From Chondrosia reniformis (taxonomy: Eukaryota; Porifera; Demospongiae; Chondrillida; Chondrillidae), in NCBI GenBank assembly GCA_947172415.1, contig OX359193.1:5078501-5142500 (forward strand): a stretch of DNA of 64,000 nt, read 5' to 3'. The notes under the pieces are model-generated. The model worked only from the letters and a program-made list of their open reading frames with translations, did no database searches and was not told where the DNA came from. Below are positions 1-12,900 of the stretch, one piece after another (within the stretch, counting starts at the first letter, position 1; each line of letters begins with the position of its first letter). Made by a program: the position numbers and the translations under genes.

Positions 1-152
1 TCATTTAGTGATGAAGTAATAAATAGCTTAGACAAAGGCTGATGTATACCTAACCTACCTAAATCTATATCACCGCTTTATTGTGCAATCGCTCAAGTCC
101 GTAATTAGAGTTACTAAATATAGAAGTAAGCCTTTACGCTCAACGAGAAAAG

Positions 153-3100
153 ATGAAGGACCGGCTCCAACAACTTAAAAACCAGGTAAGTAAAAGGATA
201 TTAGTGGAACAGCTATTTTGTCGCCTCAGGAGTGGATAAGTTGTGTTCAAGTTTAAGGTCATCGTCTCACTTCGCTTCTTACCCAGGCTCACATCACAGA
301 GTCGAGCGATGATACTATGGCAATCACAGTTAATTTGGATGGGGAGCAGGAGGAAGATCGAGAACAGATGGTTGGCTATTTTGATAGCGTGAGTTTTTTC
401 AATCTGAGTAAGACGAAGAATAAGGATATTTCTTTGAAATGGTCCAACAAACAGATCTAATTGGAGACCTAAGATATTAGTGTAGTATTTCCACCGTCCT
501 AATGTGCATAGGATAGATAATAATGAATTAACCTTCAGTAACATAACAGAACAACGTGCATTAGGCACGTCTTATGAAATCAGTAACTTACTGCTTCTGT
601 AAACTTAACTTTTATTTTTAGCGTTTTGATAGCTATACTCATAATAGTAGTGCACGGTGCTTGTCCTTGTATCTCGATAACTAACAGACGAAGATGTGAC
701 TATATTTGCATCTTAGAATCCAAAACAGCTAGCTACTTCTATGAGTCCTCTGGAAAAGTGATGCCCTGGACTGTATTATGAATGACATATACTGATGTAG
801 GTTCTTTTGTTGATTTGTTTTGGTTGACAGGAGGCTTTTATTACAGGGTCCAGTATTGGGCTGAGTTAGAAGTATTGTAATGTCTTACAATCTTATACTG
901 AAACCTTGCTTAGTAATAATAAACTTAATGCATACGGACACCATTATATACACTAAAGTCTCTGTGATAGTGTATCATGTAAGACATGTTCTACACTGGA
1001 GAGCTGGGGATACTGTTGCTTTAGTTTGTTCTCTTGAGCTGGTTCTGATGCATAATATGTCTTTTTACATTGTGTAAGGCAACAATACAATATTTATTCA
1101 TTGTATTCTTAAGTGTATTGGTGTATTGGTTAACTGTGGCATATGGAAATGCCAGCTATATTAGAGATGTGCCTGTTTTCAAATATCTGTCTCACAAAGC
1201 ATCAGATATGTTTAGAATATTTCTCTAGAGACTGAAGTATGTTAGCTATCTGTAAGTAATCAATTGCTGGTAAGCTCACCATCATATGGTATGCTTATCT
1301 GTAGTTTTTGTGGTTAGATAGAAATGTTGACTTGTATAATTTATTTGTACTTGTCTACACAGAGTAGTGACAGTAGGTTGGTCTATAGATGGTATCTCAC
1401 ATAGTGTCGTCATGGTGCTGTAGCTGTCAGTCTAATGTTTACTCCATCCTTTTCCTTCACTTGCATAACTGCCTTATTGCTAATTAGATATTGTCGTTTG
1501 TTTTTACTAAAATGTGTAGGCCTAAACCTTGTTTTCTTCTTTTATTAGATACGTGTTATTACATTGGTATTTTGAGGAAATGTAAATGCTTAACAACTAT
1601 TTCCTAATGGTATTATTCGTTAGAAGTAGTCATCTACGTAGTAGCATTTTGTCAATACTACTGACTGGTATATAGGCCACTTGCATGTGGTTTTACATAT
1701 TTCTGGAGATCTGCTGGTGACAAAGGATACATTATATTAAACACCAATTTAATCAGTGCAGCCTCTACGTAACTTAATCATCTTGTTAGCACGCTGTACA
1801 TATACAGGTATAGGTAGCTTGAAATGTTTGTGGTATTACAATAAAATCTAGACAAAAGAAATACAATTTGTAAATTTTTGTGGTAAGGTTGGTATGTAAA
1901 ATAGTTGATATGTACTATGTATGTACGTACATCAATTAATATATTTAATATACAATTGTACTAGTACACAAACATGCATGGCAACTGTTAAACCTCTTTA
2001 GTGATTTCTAGTTGAAACTGTAAGCATAAGATATTCTCCTGAAGGCTTTTCAAACTCACACAATTCAGTCATACCTGTGTTACTACTATTCAAAGGGTGA
2101 CAGTTGAACATCCTGTGGCATCATATCGTCATCATTGAACTCTGGATTTACCCCTGCCTACTCTATGTCTGTGGCTCGACCATCTTTTTGAGAGGCTAGG
2201 GGGAGACTCTGGTTCCCATCAAGCGAACTTCGGTTCCACTCATTAGCTCATTGTGCTCCTCAGGGGACATGAGTGGGCAGGGGTAATATCCAGAGTTCAA
2301 TGATGATGATATCGATGCTTTAAGAGTAACGTTAGATCTTAAAATTCCCCTATTTTTTCATTCTGTTGCACTTTCTTGAATATTATGTAGTTTGTTCTGT
2401 GCATGTAGGTTGATGACCTAAGAAGAAATATTATAATGATTGGTCAGAAGCTTGAAAAGGTTAAGAACAACCACAATACTCTTCTAACCAAGCCAAGAAA
2501 TGATGCCCTACAGCAGGAAACAGACCAGCTGATCCAACAGATCAAAGTCCAGGCACTGAAAGTTAACAATACCCTAAAAAGTACGTATGCACAATATTTC
2601 TTTTAGAAAATATCACAAGGGGAGATACCATAGAGCTAACCTTTGTAAATGCTGCCCCCTCCGCCTATAATAGAAACCCGTAATGCAGAAGCAACTACAC
2701 ACAGGAGGTATCTTTAGAGTTAGGCACATGGGAGCCATGCGTTTTTGTTAGGAATTGATTAATAATGATAATGAGATATTGCACCTGTGTAAGTAAATAT
2801 GTGCGTATGATTGGCCTCTAGAATCTTAAGGCAAAATTTGTGGAATCACTTTGCAGTAGTTTTGAAGGGATTTTTTCAATGACTGTAGTGTAGACTTGAA
2901 AATGTGAAAGATAAACTAACCCAAATGAAGATTATAGTAATCATCTCATATAGTATGTTTATCTGTGTACTGTTGTCAAACAATTTTATTTAGAGATGAC
3001 TGAGGAAATTGAGCACATGGAATCTTCAAACGAGAGAAATCAGACAGAAGTCAGAATAAAGAGGGCCCAGGTTTGTGTCTGCTTACGTATGTAGACACTT

Positions 3101-5186
3101 TCACTTCATAAAAGTGCTGTCTGTGTCTGTTCTATATTTAGTACAATACCCTGATGAAGCAGTTCAGGGACACAATGTATGAATTCAACACTGTAACTGA
3201 AGATTACAGAGCAAAGAGCAAGGACAGAATCAGAAGACATTTGGAGCTAGGTAGGTACAGAACTGGACAGAAAGATCTTGAACATGGATTAGTAAAGGCC
3301 CTTTGATGCAGAGCAGTATGAGGTCCAACAAGCCAGACCTTACACCATACATAACTGTTCGGCCATTTTTTCTAATCATGCACTAGAGTTCCTTCTGATG
3401 CTCAGTAATCCTTTATGGTTAACTTATTAGTCTGGTTATGATGTTAAAGAATGTCAAGGGCACACTGTTGCAAATAGAAGGGATTTTCTTAGCATGCAAT
3501 TGTTCCTTTTTGTACTACTGTAGCCAATCGCAATGTATCTGAAGAGGAACTGGAGGAAATATTGGACAACCCTGACACACCCATTTTCACACAAGATGTC
3601 AGTGTTCCACACGTATTAATAGTTGCTATTTTGGTTGTGTTTATTTATCTTTATGTCCAGATGTCCTAATATTACGTGCCATGCCCTGTACATATCTTTC
3701 AAATGGAATAGAAAACTGAGAACTTTATGACTAAATTCAGAAGTTATTTATGTGTACCTCAAAAGGAGGATGGTTAATCATGTGACTTGGTTTTCAGGAT
3801 GTTCTTATGTGAATTGTAGGCACACGTTCTTACATGTAGTGATATTTCTTAAAATAGATGTTCTGTCTTCTGTAGATCTTGCTTGAATCAGCTCAGTGGC
3901 AACAGGCATTGAGTGAAATCCAGGCTAGAAACCAAGAGTTGAGAGTACTTCAGACTACTATGCAGGTCAGTTGATCTTAAGTTACTGTATCGTATGTAAG
4001 TGCCCTTTTTACTGTAATGGTCAGGCAGTGCATTCGCTGTTCCTTTATTTGTTGATAAGGAAAACCACAAGCTTGTCTTAGCTTGTGAGAGTGGTTTTTA
4101 GCAGCTACAGTACATAGACTACTTTTATTGTATGCCAAACTGATGATTCTAAAGTGGGACAAAAAGCTGTAAATGGCTCAACCATCTTTTTGAATGGCAA
4201 AGATGTGACTCTGGCTATTAATGGATTAATTTTTTCTACCTACAATTAGTTCATTTCATACTCCTGAGTGGCACTTTTGCCCCTGCTTCTTAACTGGCCC
4301 AGTGTTTCTTACAGAACATTTAGCAAGGGAGGCAAAAAATGATAATAGAAATGAAGGGGGGGCAAACATATTTAGTGCACCAATGTTCATTCTGGTACAT
4401 ATATAGCATATAACATTTGTCATTTTCAAAAGGGAGCGCAAAGTTTTCAAGGGGGGGATTGCCCCCCCCCCCCTGAAAGAAACCCTGGGCCTAGTTTGGA
4501 TGTGCTAATCACAGCACCTTAAATTATTTCTTAGCAGACATAAAGATTCAACAATGTGTTGTATACTGAGGTTTAATGCTTTTTAAAATTTGTTGTTTTT
4601 AATATGAATTATGGGCTCCTTTGCATTTCTACTTAAACAGGAACTGTATGAAATGTTCTTAACAGTGGCTACAATGGTTGATCAGCAAGTAAGTTACATG
4701 TCAAGTATACAAAGTGTTGTAGTGTCAACAGAAGAGTAATGAGAAAGGTTCATGAGAATGATTACCATCATAACTGCTGACCAGAGGGTAATTATTACTT
4801 TATAGGGTGAAACTATAGATAGAATCGAAGATAACGTCAACGCTGCAGCTGATCATGTCCACAAAGGGACAGCCACTGTAAGAGAAGCGGTTCCTCTTGC
4901 CAGACAAAACAGAAAGGTTTGTTCTCATTCTACAATTTACAGTACAAAGAAACAGTTAATGTAGAGAAAATCTTTTGTGTTTTTGATGGCTTTTATTTAA
5001 ATGCTGTGCACCTTATGCAGCTAGACATGTGTCATTTGCAAGAGCTCAAAATTGTTTTTTTTTCTTTATTTGTAGCTGAAGTGTGTTATTTGCCTAGTAG
5101 TTGGAGGTGTTGTTGTTGGTGTTTTGCTGATTATAGCTGTTATTTTAGCTATAGTATTTGGTGCACGATCTGGTAACAGTAGTTAA
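153..5186 (+). CDS. STX: Plasma-membrane-type syntaxin (Qa-SNARE), 10 exons, complete
   Basis: Membrane-anchored Qa-SNARE that pairs with SNAP-25-like and VAMP partners to drive vesicle fusion at the cell surface. Exons by splice site and phase: 153-185, 287-388, 2409-2580, 2994-3070, 3142-3250, 3524-3597, 3876-3965, 4641-4688, 4806-4916, 5076-5186. They give 308 residues, close to the usual 290-300. Residues about 25-170 match the Habc helices. The SNARE motif spans about 190-265, with the ionic-layer Gln near residue 235 (VDQQGETID). A hydrophobic anchor (about 274-300) is followed by a short luminal tail. The start MKDRLQQLK is the typical family start. Intron 2 (2 kb) holds a foldback repeat, intron 7 a hAT-type MITE. 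Family assignment is firm; which of syntaxins 1-4 it corresponds to cannot be read by eye. Confidence 0.93.
2116..2327. repeat. Foldback MITE, family B copy 1
   Basis: Inverted arms of about 60 bp lie in syntaxin intron 2. The left arm (about 2116-2166) and the right arm (about 2268-2327) share the core ATCATTGAACTCTGG and its complement, and both reach a CCCCTGCC block. The spacer contains short GC-rich text. A second copy with the same ends lies at 35305-35437. No coding potential seen. Confidence 0.7.
4300..4486. mobile_element. hAT-type MITE, family G copy 1
   Basis: A 187 bp element in syntaxin intron 7, bounded by inverted ends CAGTGTTTCTTACAG and CTGAAAGAAACCCTG. It is rich in G or C homopolymer runs. 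The same ends bound the larger element at 26709-27220, which carries a hAT transposase remnant, so this is probably its non-autonomous derivative. A clean 8 bp target duplication is not visible. Confidence 0.65.
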
Positions 5187-6130
5187 ATGTACCATCTTGA
5201 ACACTGTTATTAGTTTGTTTACAAAATTTCTTATACTTCATCATTATCCGTGCCATGCTATTTGAACTTTGTACATATCCATATTGTTAGAGTGTGATTA
5301 GCTTAAGTTGAAAACTTTATTGCATCTATTTTGAATTAAGTTTTGGTGAAATTTTGTGAATGATTTACTTATTTGTATTATTTTTAAAATAGTAGATTGT
5401 TACTCATTATGGTTAAAATCTTGAATGCTTTGTACTTCCTACAGCTATGGTTCAAGTACAAAAAAGTCTAAAGCTCGAGAGACACCCACATATATACATA
5501 CAAACCTGTGACTCCATTCTTGTACTGATAGAGGAGATTGCATCTCTCTGATCTGCTGTTGAGGATGTGAAGGAATAATCCTGGGATGGTCTAGGTCCTG
5601 ACGTTTCTTGAAGTTTAACATGTCAACACTTTGGGTAGCTAGATTCATAGCACGAATAATCTAAAATTCCATGCTATATTCATCAATTTAGAATAAACAG
5701 ACCTAAACCTAAACATATGGGTAAACCTAAACCACCTGTTGAGAGTTTTCAATGAGGATACAAGAGTCTTCTCTTTCTTGGGAGTCCTTCAGGTAAGCTT
5801 ACTCATGATATGCATTTCGTTGAAATTTATTCTAGCTGAATTTCAGCAACTATGCAGCGGTAAGCATGCACATAATGAATCGAGCTGTTGCACACTTTAT
5901 GAAAGACATACAAAGTTAATGTATGGTGAGAGATAGGGCAAATATTTGGGTAGGTATCAAAATTTGCAAACTCATTGGAAACCTTTCATACATGCCTTTA
6001 ACTGCTGACATAAAATTAAAGCCGGAGCTTCATATCTCTCCATTTAACAGAGTTACAGCACTAACATTTATTACTTGTATGCGAAATTAATGTATGGTGG
6101 AGATATAGGGCAAATTTGAGTTTATAGGTA
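5187..6130. other. Intergenic, syntaxin 3' flank
   Basis: The 3' UTR region of syntaxin followed by AT-rich sequence without a supportable gene. Two imperfect direct copies of a roughly 35 bp segment (near 5915 and 6085, each containing AATGTATGGTG followed by GGGCAAAT) suggest a decayed repeat. Confidence 0.5.
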
Positions 6131-6494
6131 CAGTGAAACTTTGATTTTATGAACTAATTGGGGATTGAGGTTGCCATAAAATCAAATTGTTCATATAATC
6201 AAACAATGTAAGATTAGATACACAGACATATGGGTAAACCATAAAAAAGGCATCATCTAGAGTGATATCTTTTGCAGATTTCATAGTGCACCGCTTAGTT
6301 GAACTATTGCAGCTGTCTAATTTCAAAGCAAACTGTTTCAATTTGACTTCATTACGCTTAATATTGGATATAGTCGACTTTCCTACCTGATATTTGGATA
6401 GTAATGTTACCGAAGCTCCTCTAGCCAGTCGTTCGCAAATAGTCAGATTTTCCGTAAGTCCTCCAGCAGTGCTAGTTACTTCAGTGCATGGCAT
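6131..6494 (-). mobile_element. pogo/Tigger-type DNA transposon relic
   Basis: The left end shows CAGTGAAACTTTGATT immediately after a TA dinucleotide, as in pogo-type terminal repeats with TA target sites. On the minus strand an open frame (6494 down to 6147) reads as the N-terminal helix-turn-helix of a CENP-B/pogo transposase, with GASVTLLSKYQVGKSTISNI as its core. The rest of the transposase (second HTH and DDE catalytic domain) is absent, so this is an internally deleted remnant. Family placement rests on the HTH motif and the end sequence only. Confidence 0.6.
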
Positions 6495-6499
6495 CTGTG

Positions 6500-6666
6500 C
6501 ACCATTCCACTTCTAAACCATGCCCACGCACACATACGTACCAACTACACAGGCAGTATTAAAATGTCAATTTTCCATCAGAGTTCACCATTCCACTTCT
6601 AATCCATGCCCACGCACACATACGTACCAACTACACAGGCAGTATTAAAATGTCAATTTTCCATCA
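6500..6666. repeat. Tandem duplication, 86 bp unit, about 2 copies
   Basis: The segment beginning CACCATTCCACTTCTA at 6500 recurs at 6586 with very few differences, and both copies end TTTTCCATCA. It lies directly beside the pogo relic. No coding content. Confidence 0.85.
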
Positions 6667-6912
6667 AAAAGTTGCATGCAAATCACTCTAGATAGCCTAT
6701 AGATTTTGCTCAAAACAAACAGATTGACTAATGTTTTGTAACAAGTAAGGACCTTGTAAGCCAAACAAGGCTGCCAATTTATAATAATCATGACTCATCA
6801 TTGTTGAGATTACAGTGTGAAAAGATACTGACATAATGAACAACACATTGAAATAAAAGGTGAACGGTTCCATATGTACTTGTGATTAAAGAAAACAAGA
6901 AACAGTTGATAG

Positions 6913-9900
6913 TTATGTGTAAACATATATGTGTTCTACTGCTCTGTTGACAGGTTGTCCGTTGACTCTCAGTTGAAGGCGAGGTTCCTGCATACCCATT
7001 GAAAAGGATTGTGCCCTTCCTCTTAAACGAGGATTACTTCTGGCTTGCTGAAAAGCATTGTATTCTGCCCTTATGTCCCCTGACTCTGATGATGGCAGAT
7101 AGGTAGTCAATTTGATATCCCCAAAAGCAAATGTAGATTCTAGTGGAATAGGATTTCTGGTGAAGTGGTCCAGCATTTCTGAAACAGTTGGAAATGTGAG
7201 GTGCTGCATTGAGCAAGACCCATCTGAATTGACTTTCATGCGAAGGTGCTAATTAAGAGAGAGAAAATGAGTTTAGGCACTGGTAGGAAATACATGCATA
7301 GTAACAGCGTGACATTGTTTTAAACCAAATGGTTTGAAATTAATTACGATTGTGAATAAGGAATACAGAATTAGTTTCACAGTCAAGTGGCTATTTATAT
7401 ACAATGTACATATTGTGTGTTGAGTCAAACTCATATTCCTCAATTCAGGTCTGCATATATATCACTTGTCTGCATGTACAGCAATATTACTATGTACCTT
7501 TGCTCTTCCTTGATAACTAAATGAGAGCACATAGTCTCCACCAACTGATTCACTTTTTCTTACAAGATAAACTCCTGTTGCATCGGGACCCAAACTTTGA
7601 ATTAGCCTGGAGCAGTCTGCCCTGAGTAGAAGTCCATGGTACCATGGATGGTTCACCATATCTGAAAAAGGATCTGTAGGAGAGTTGGGGGACTGCCGTG
7701 ATCTTGAGTGCGGCTGATCTTGTTCTAGTTCAAGGTCGCTGCTAAAAAGGCTGCCATTATCAGGACTGATGTCCAGTAAGCCATTACTTCCATTCATTGG
7801 GTCATGTTCTACTGGTGTTACACTTTGACTAGGCAGAGTTCCCCTGACAGCCATCTCAGCTTTGATAGCCTCTATATCCACAAAATCTGCTTCTGAACCA
7901 TTTGTCACATCCTCTCTGTCAACTGAAGGAGCCTTTAGGCCAATGCGATCTGGTATTTTCAAACAACTTTGAGGTGCACTGGAGTGGGATTGTGGTAGGC
8001 AACTCATGCTAGACATTTTGCTGTTCATTCCATGGAATTGGGATGGGTTACTGGCAGTACTAGGCAAGCTTAATTTTCTTTTCGGGGTCTCCTCTTGCGG
8101 GCCACAACGAATAGCACCTGCTCCTAGAGGTAGTGTTTTTGATTTTGCAACAGCAGTAGTTGGGCTAAGGGAGTGCTGTGAAGTGGCATCCTCATTACTA
8201 TGAATAGAACTGTCACGTCTATTCCCATTACTTAGAGATCTACCATAAGAAAGACTGCTTGTGGTGATGTTGTCCCTCTGACATTTTACTCTACATTTTA
8301 CATCTGCTGCGTCAGAATGCTTTCCTTGAGGCATGGCAGCTGTCATCCCATCCCTCTCACATGATGGCAGTAGTCTAGGAGAGAGCAGTTGACTGCTATC
8401 TTGGTCTGAATGGCTGGGACTGTCAGGGACTGTTGGTAAAGGCATAGCTGTACGCCCAGTTTTTATCCTAGTTTTAGGGAAAAAAATAAAAGGATTTCAT
8501 ACAAATTGCGTAGATGTCCTAGCTACACTGACTTGGAGGGATCTTTAGTTTTTGCTTGAATGCAGTGTGTTTTTATTTTATCAATCCATTGGGCAGTGAG
8601 TTCTGAATCATCAGGATCAAAGAGGAGTTCAACAAATTCAGCCTACATCAATCAAGTATGACTATTATGACACTACAGCACACTAAAAAGGAATGTTATC
8701 CCCCTATATGTGTCCAGAATTTCTATGGCTATTAGTTTAGTGATGAACTAACGTTCAGATGGTCAACAATTTTTTTTGTATGATCAAGGCTCACCATAAA
8801 AATGGCAGATCAAAACGGTGGGACCCATATGGTTAGCACTGAAGAGTGAAGAATACAGTGCAACTACATTTCTGTTGTAGTGACTAGATATTTGATTTAC
8901 AACTGAAGATTTGGCTATATTGATTTTGTTTCTATATACTAAGTGGGATCCATGAAAAGTGTCCTTCTTTGGCTAATGGGTCATAGAGAAATGAAGTAAC
9001 GTATACTGGTAAATTATGAAAATCATTTCAGATATGTTAATGACTGTGAAATTAATTAATAACAGTGGTTAAGCACGCTATATGTGCATAAATATTAATT
9101 TAAAGGAACTCGTGGGCAGCATCTAGGATTTCCAGTGTCAAGTTATTAAGTATGTACTGCAGTACGTATATCCTACAAGTACAGGACTGTAAAAGGATTT
9201 GATAGTGTTAAACTTCCTATAGTTCCTTCTAAAATCTACCCTCCAGGGATGACTACACCCACACCTTTAGAAGCTAGACTACCAGTGTACCATGACCTAG
9301 CAATTATCTATTAGTCTAACAATGCAAGTATACAAGTATATTATTAAGAATGAATTGATACTAGGCAGAGAAAGTGCACATCCTAATAATAAATGAACTA
9401 TTATAGGTAATTTTCAAAATACAGACTATTTCTGGTATAAACTATTTCAAAGAAAATAGTGAAAATTGTTAATAAAATCAGTGGCTATAGCTGAAAGTGT
9501 TGTGGTCAAAATAAACAATAAAATGGTAGATAAAGACCACCATATAGCCATATAGAGAAAGTCTCATCTTTTATGTATTATAAACATATTACAAGTATGT
9601 ATATTGTACAATATTATGTACGCACAGAAACATAAAATGTTTGGTAATACTCCAGGTGTCCTACTCTACGTAGTTGCTATAGTGACTCCCTATCTACGTA
9701 AATGTAGGACATTAAAAGAGTTTTAACTAATGTATAATCTAACCATCAGCACAGGAGCTTACAAGATAATCTCACTTTTCTTAGTGACCTACTTAGACAC
9801 TACTATTAATTGGGCAATAGTTTAAGACAAATGTCCAACTTGCTGACCACAAGTGTCTCAATACAAACATTGGGCAAAATTCACATGCAAGCAACACAAG

Positions 9901-12900
9901 ATGAATTCTGTTTAACTCCTGTGAACTTTGTTAAAGATGTTGCTTGCATTAACTTTCTTTGTGTTGGTGTAAGTATACATACGTACATCATCAGTTGTTA
10001 TCCAGATGGTGCTTAGGGACACTACGTACATGTGGGTCTCCATTTAAGAGTGCCAAAAACACAACAATACCTTATTACATCCCTTATCAATAGTAACAAT
10101 AGAGTATTATATTTCATACACTGGTTAACTGGAGTACTTTTCAGAAGTTAGTGTGTATACCAGACATGCTGTACCTTAATCACAAAAGTTGTACTTGATG
10201 TTGGCATTTCCAGCGATGTAGCCTTGCGTACTTCTTCAATATTAAAGCCAAATATAGAAGACTTTGGGCAGGTGGCCTGTAAAAGGTGTACATAGACATT
10301 AAGAGTCCATTAGGGGGAAAGCAGTTACATGTACTCATACAAAATCAGTATATCCCACACCATCTGATGAAATCAGACTCTTCCATTGCGCAACTCCTGC
10401 CACTGAAAGGGTATGACAATGCATTTGTGTGTCCCATTTTGCACTCATTCACATTATGTGTTTAGTTAGGGGCATGCAATACTCTGTTGTATTGTTAATT
10501 AAGATTAATTAGAACAAGTTTTAATGAGCCCTGCATTACTGAGTTGAATGATTCAGCTTTGTATCCTCACAGCATCAATCAGATAAAGAGGAATCTCATT
10601 TCTAAGACCACCATTGGGACTGACCAAATGTGGTCTGAACTATGAGGTGGTCACATTAGTGGAGACCTTCCCCAGGTACACCCCAATTAAATCACTAAGC
10701 AATTGGGATGTATTCAGTATTGGTTCTTTACAACCGCAATACCGTCAAACCATCAGATCATATCACAACAATGACATGATCTGATTTTCATCCGACTAAT
10801 TTCAACACAAGGACAATAAATAATCGACAACTGTACATAGGCTGATTCCTAGAATTACTACTTTGGGAAAACAAAATCACTTTTGATGACCAATGAGCCT
10901 TAGTTCCAGTTGGACATTCCCACAGGATATGGGGTGGCCCTTTGCCAGTCAGCCATAGGCCCTATGAAATTATTAATCAGAGATTTCACGACTACAATGT
11001 ACAATTGGGGAAGTGAGCATAATTTTGTTGTAGTAGCTCAATAAAGCCAGTGGTCCCAGGTTTGATTTCCAGTAACTTCTACTTTTCACCCTTTTTTTTT
11101 TATTAATATAGTTAGAGGTTTCAAATGTTTACAGCGTGATTATCCGTGGTTGTACAAGCTATATACGTACAAGTGCTAATAAGAATAAGTTTTATAAGCT
11201 ACTTGAATGTCCGCAAGTACCTTACGCTTATGCTACAAATTAATGTAAGCTTTATTGATGAAACCATATCCTAATAGGTACGTACGTTTAGGCTTGCAAA
11301 ATCAAAAGTTTAGAATTGACGTAACACACGGAAAGTGCCCTAGATATTAAATACTAGGTAAAGAGACTTTACAATAAAGATCTTCTAGATTATAACATTT
11401 TAAAAAGCTTTAGCTCAAACTTCAAACTGCTGCAAACCCACACTACATATATCTTACACAAAGCAGTCTTTACTAACTAAAGAGGTTTACTGAATGCAGA
11501 ATAGCTGTGTTCTGAAATTGGGCTACGATTGTCACAGCTAGTGAGGTCTTCCTCCTTTGTATAATAACTATTAAGTAATCTTTATACAACTGGGTCATTC
11601 AAATGGCCAGAATAAGCTGGTTTGAAGTACGTAATCGCTATACAGTAATGACTTAAATTTGATCCATTTCAAAATTATTCACACTTGCTAAAGGTAATTG
11701 GGTAGTACACAATGTACTGTATCAACCACCCTTCTTAGAATCAACAAAATTCTTTATTTACATTACCCTAGTTATTAATTTGCCTCTCAATTTAATTACA
11801 TCAATAAAAAGACAGCATCAGAATTCACAAACATTTTCAAGTTGTATAGTGACTTAAAACTCCTCACTCTAGTGAGTGGGATACAAATATGTACACATGG
11901 CTTGGATTATGACCTACGTACCTTCGGTGGGCTGTACATTTCAATGTTGGACATATCAAACTGCTTAACCAGTACTAAACGACATGCTTGCCACTGGAGT
12001 CTACTCTTGTCCATTTGATTGGCAGGATTGAGCATTTTGACAGTGCCCTGGTACAGTATCTGCTTGCTGTTGCCTTCCACTTGTGGTTCAAACATTAATG
12101 CATCCATGGTCATGCTTCTCTTTGGCAGTTCTAGTTTGTCCTTAAAGTCCTTATCATCCGAGTTACCTTTATCTAAACATGGAGATGTAAGGTTAATTAA
12201 TAGATGTACTGTCTACATGTGACAGACAAGAGAAGACATGGGAAAGAAATTAGATAGACAAACTGCTAGTGAGTTGCAGTCTAGTCCCTAATGAAATTAT
12301 ATTAGCCAGCATACAAACTAAACTCCTGAAATGCAGAAACTCTCGTATTTCGTAAAGTTTACCATCCCCAAATCTATTTAACATGTACGTTTAATATAAT
12401 AACGGTAACTTATTAATGTGCGGATAGCACAAATATCAAAGTCCAGGACATACAGAGTGAGGAAGTGTCTCTAGGTCTTCACCCCATGACATTCCCTCTC
12501 AAGTGTCACCGACCATGTTTGCAAAGCAGCTCCTTCAAGTGCTTAAGGTAGGCTTCTTGACCGTACAAATGATAAACACAAGGCGCTTCATCGCATTATC
12601 AATTAAGATGGTTAGATCTTAAGATTAATAGAATAAGGATTCCTTATAACTGCCTCAAACTTATCTTTGGGATAGTACATCCTTCGACTTTTGAGCGTTT
12701 AAAAACGCAGTTTGTTTTCGTTTCTTTGTCAAACGTTTTGACCCTGGGGGTCTTCAGTGACTGATGGTTGAGTGGAAAAAAGTGATTTATAGATCCTAAT
12801 CTTAAGATTGTTATCTATGACTACGTAACCATACATTCGTAGTCATAGGTTAGATTCGTATGCACAGCTGAAACATCATACATTATTTAGAATATGAAAC

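Noticed and set aside
880-1077. 65-codon open frame in syntaxin intron 2
   Set aside because: No family resemblance, AT-rich, and no splice-consistent role in the gene.
3153-3180. CTGATGA in a syntaxin exon as a hammerhead core
   Set aside because: No stem II or GAAA follows, and it is explained by the coding sequence (TLMKQF).
12715-12765. Minus-strand CTGAAGA, CCC/GGG hairpin, AAAACGTTTG as a hammerhead relic
   Set aside because: GAAA is not intact, no stem I, and no repeat boundaries could be drawn, so not listed as a feature.
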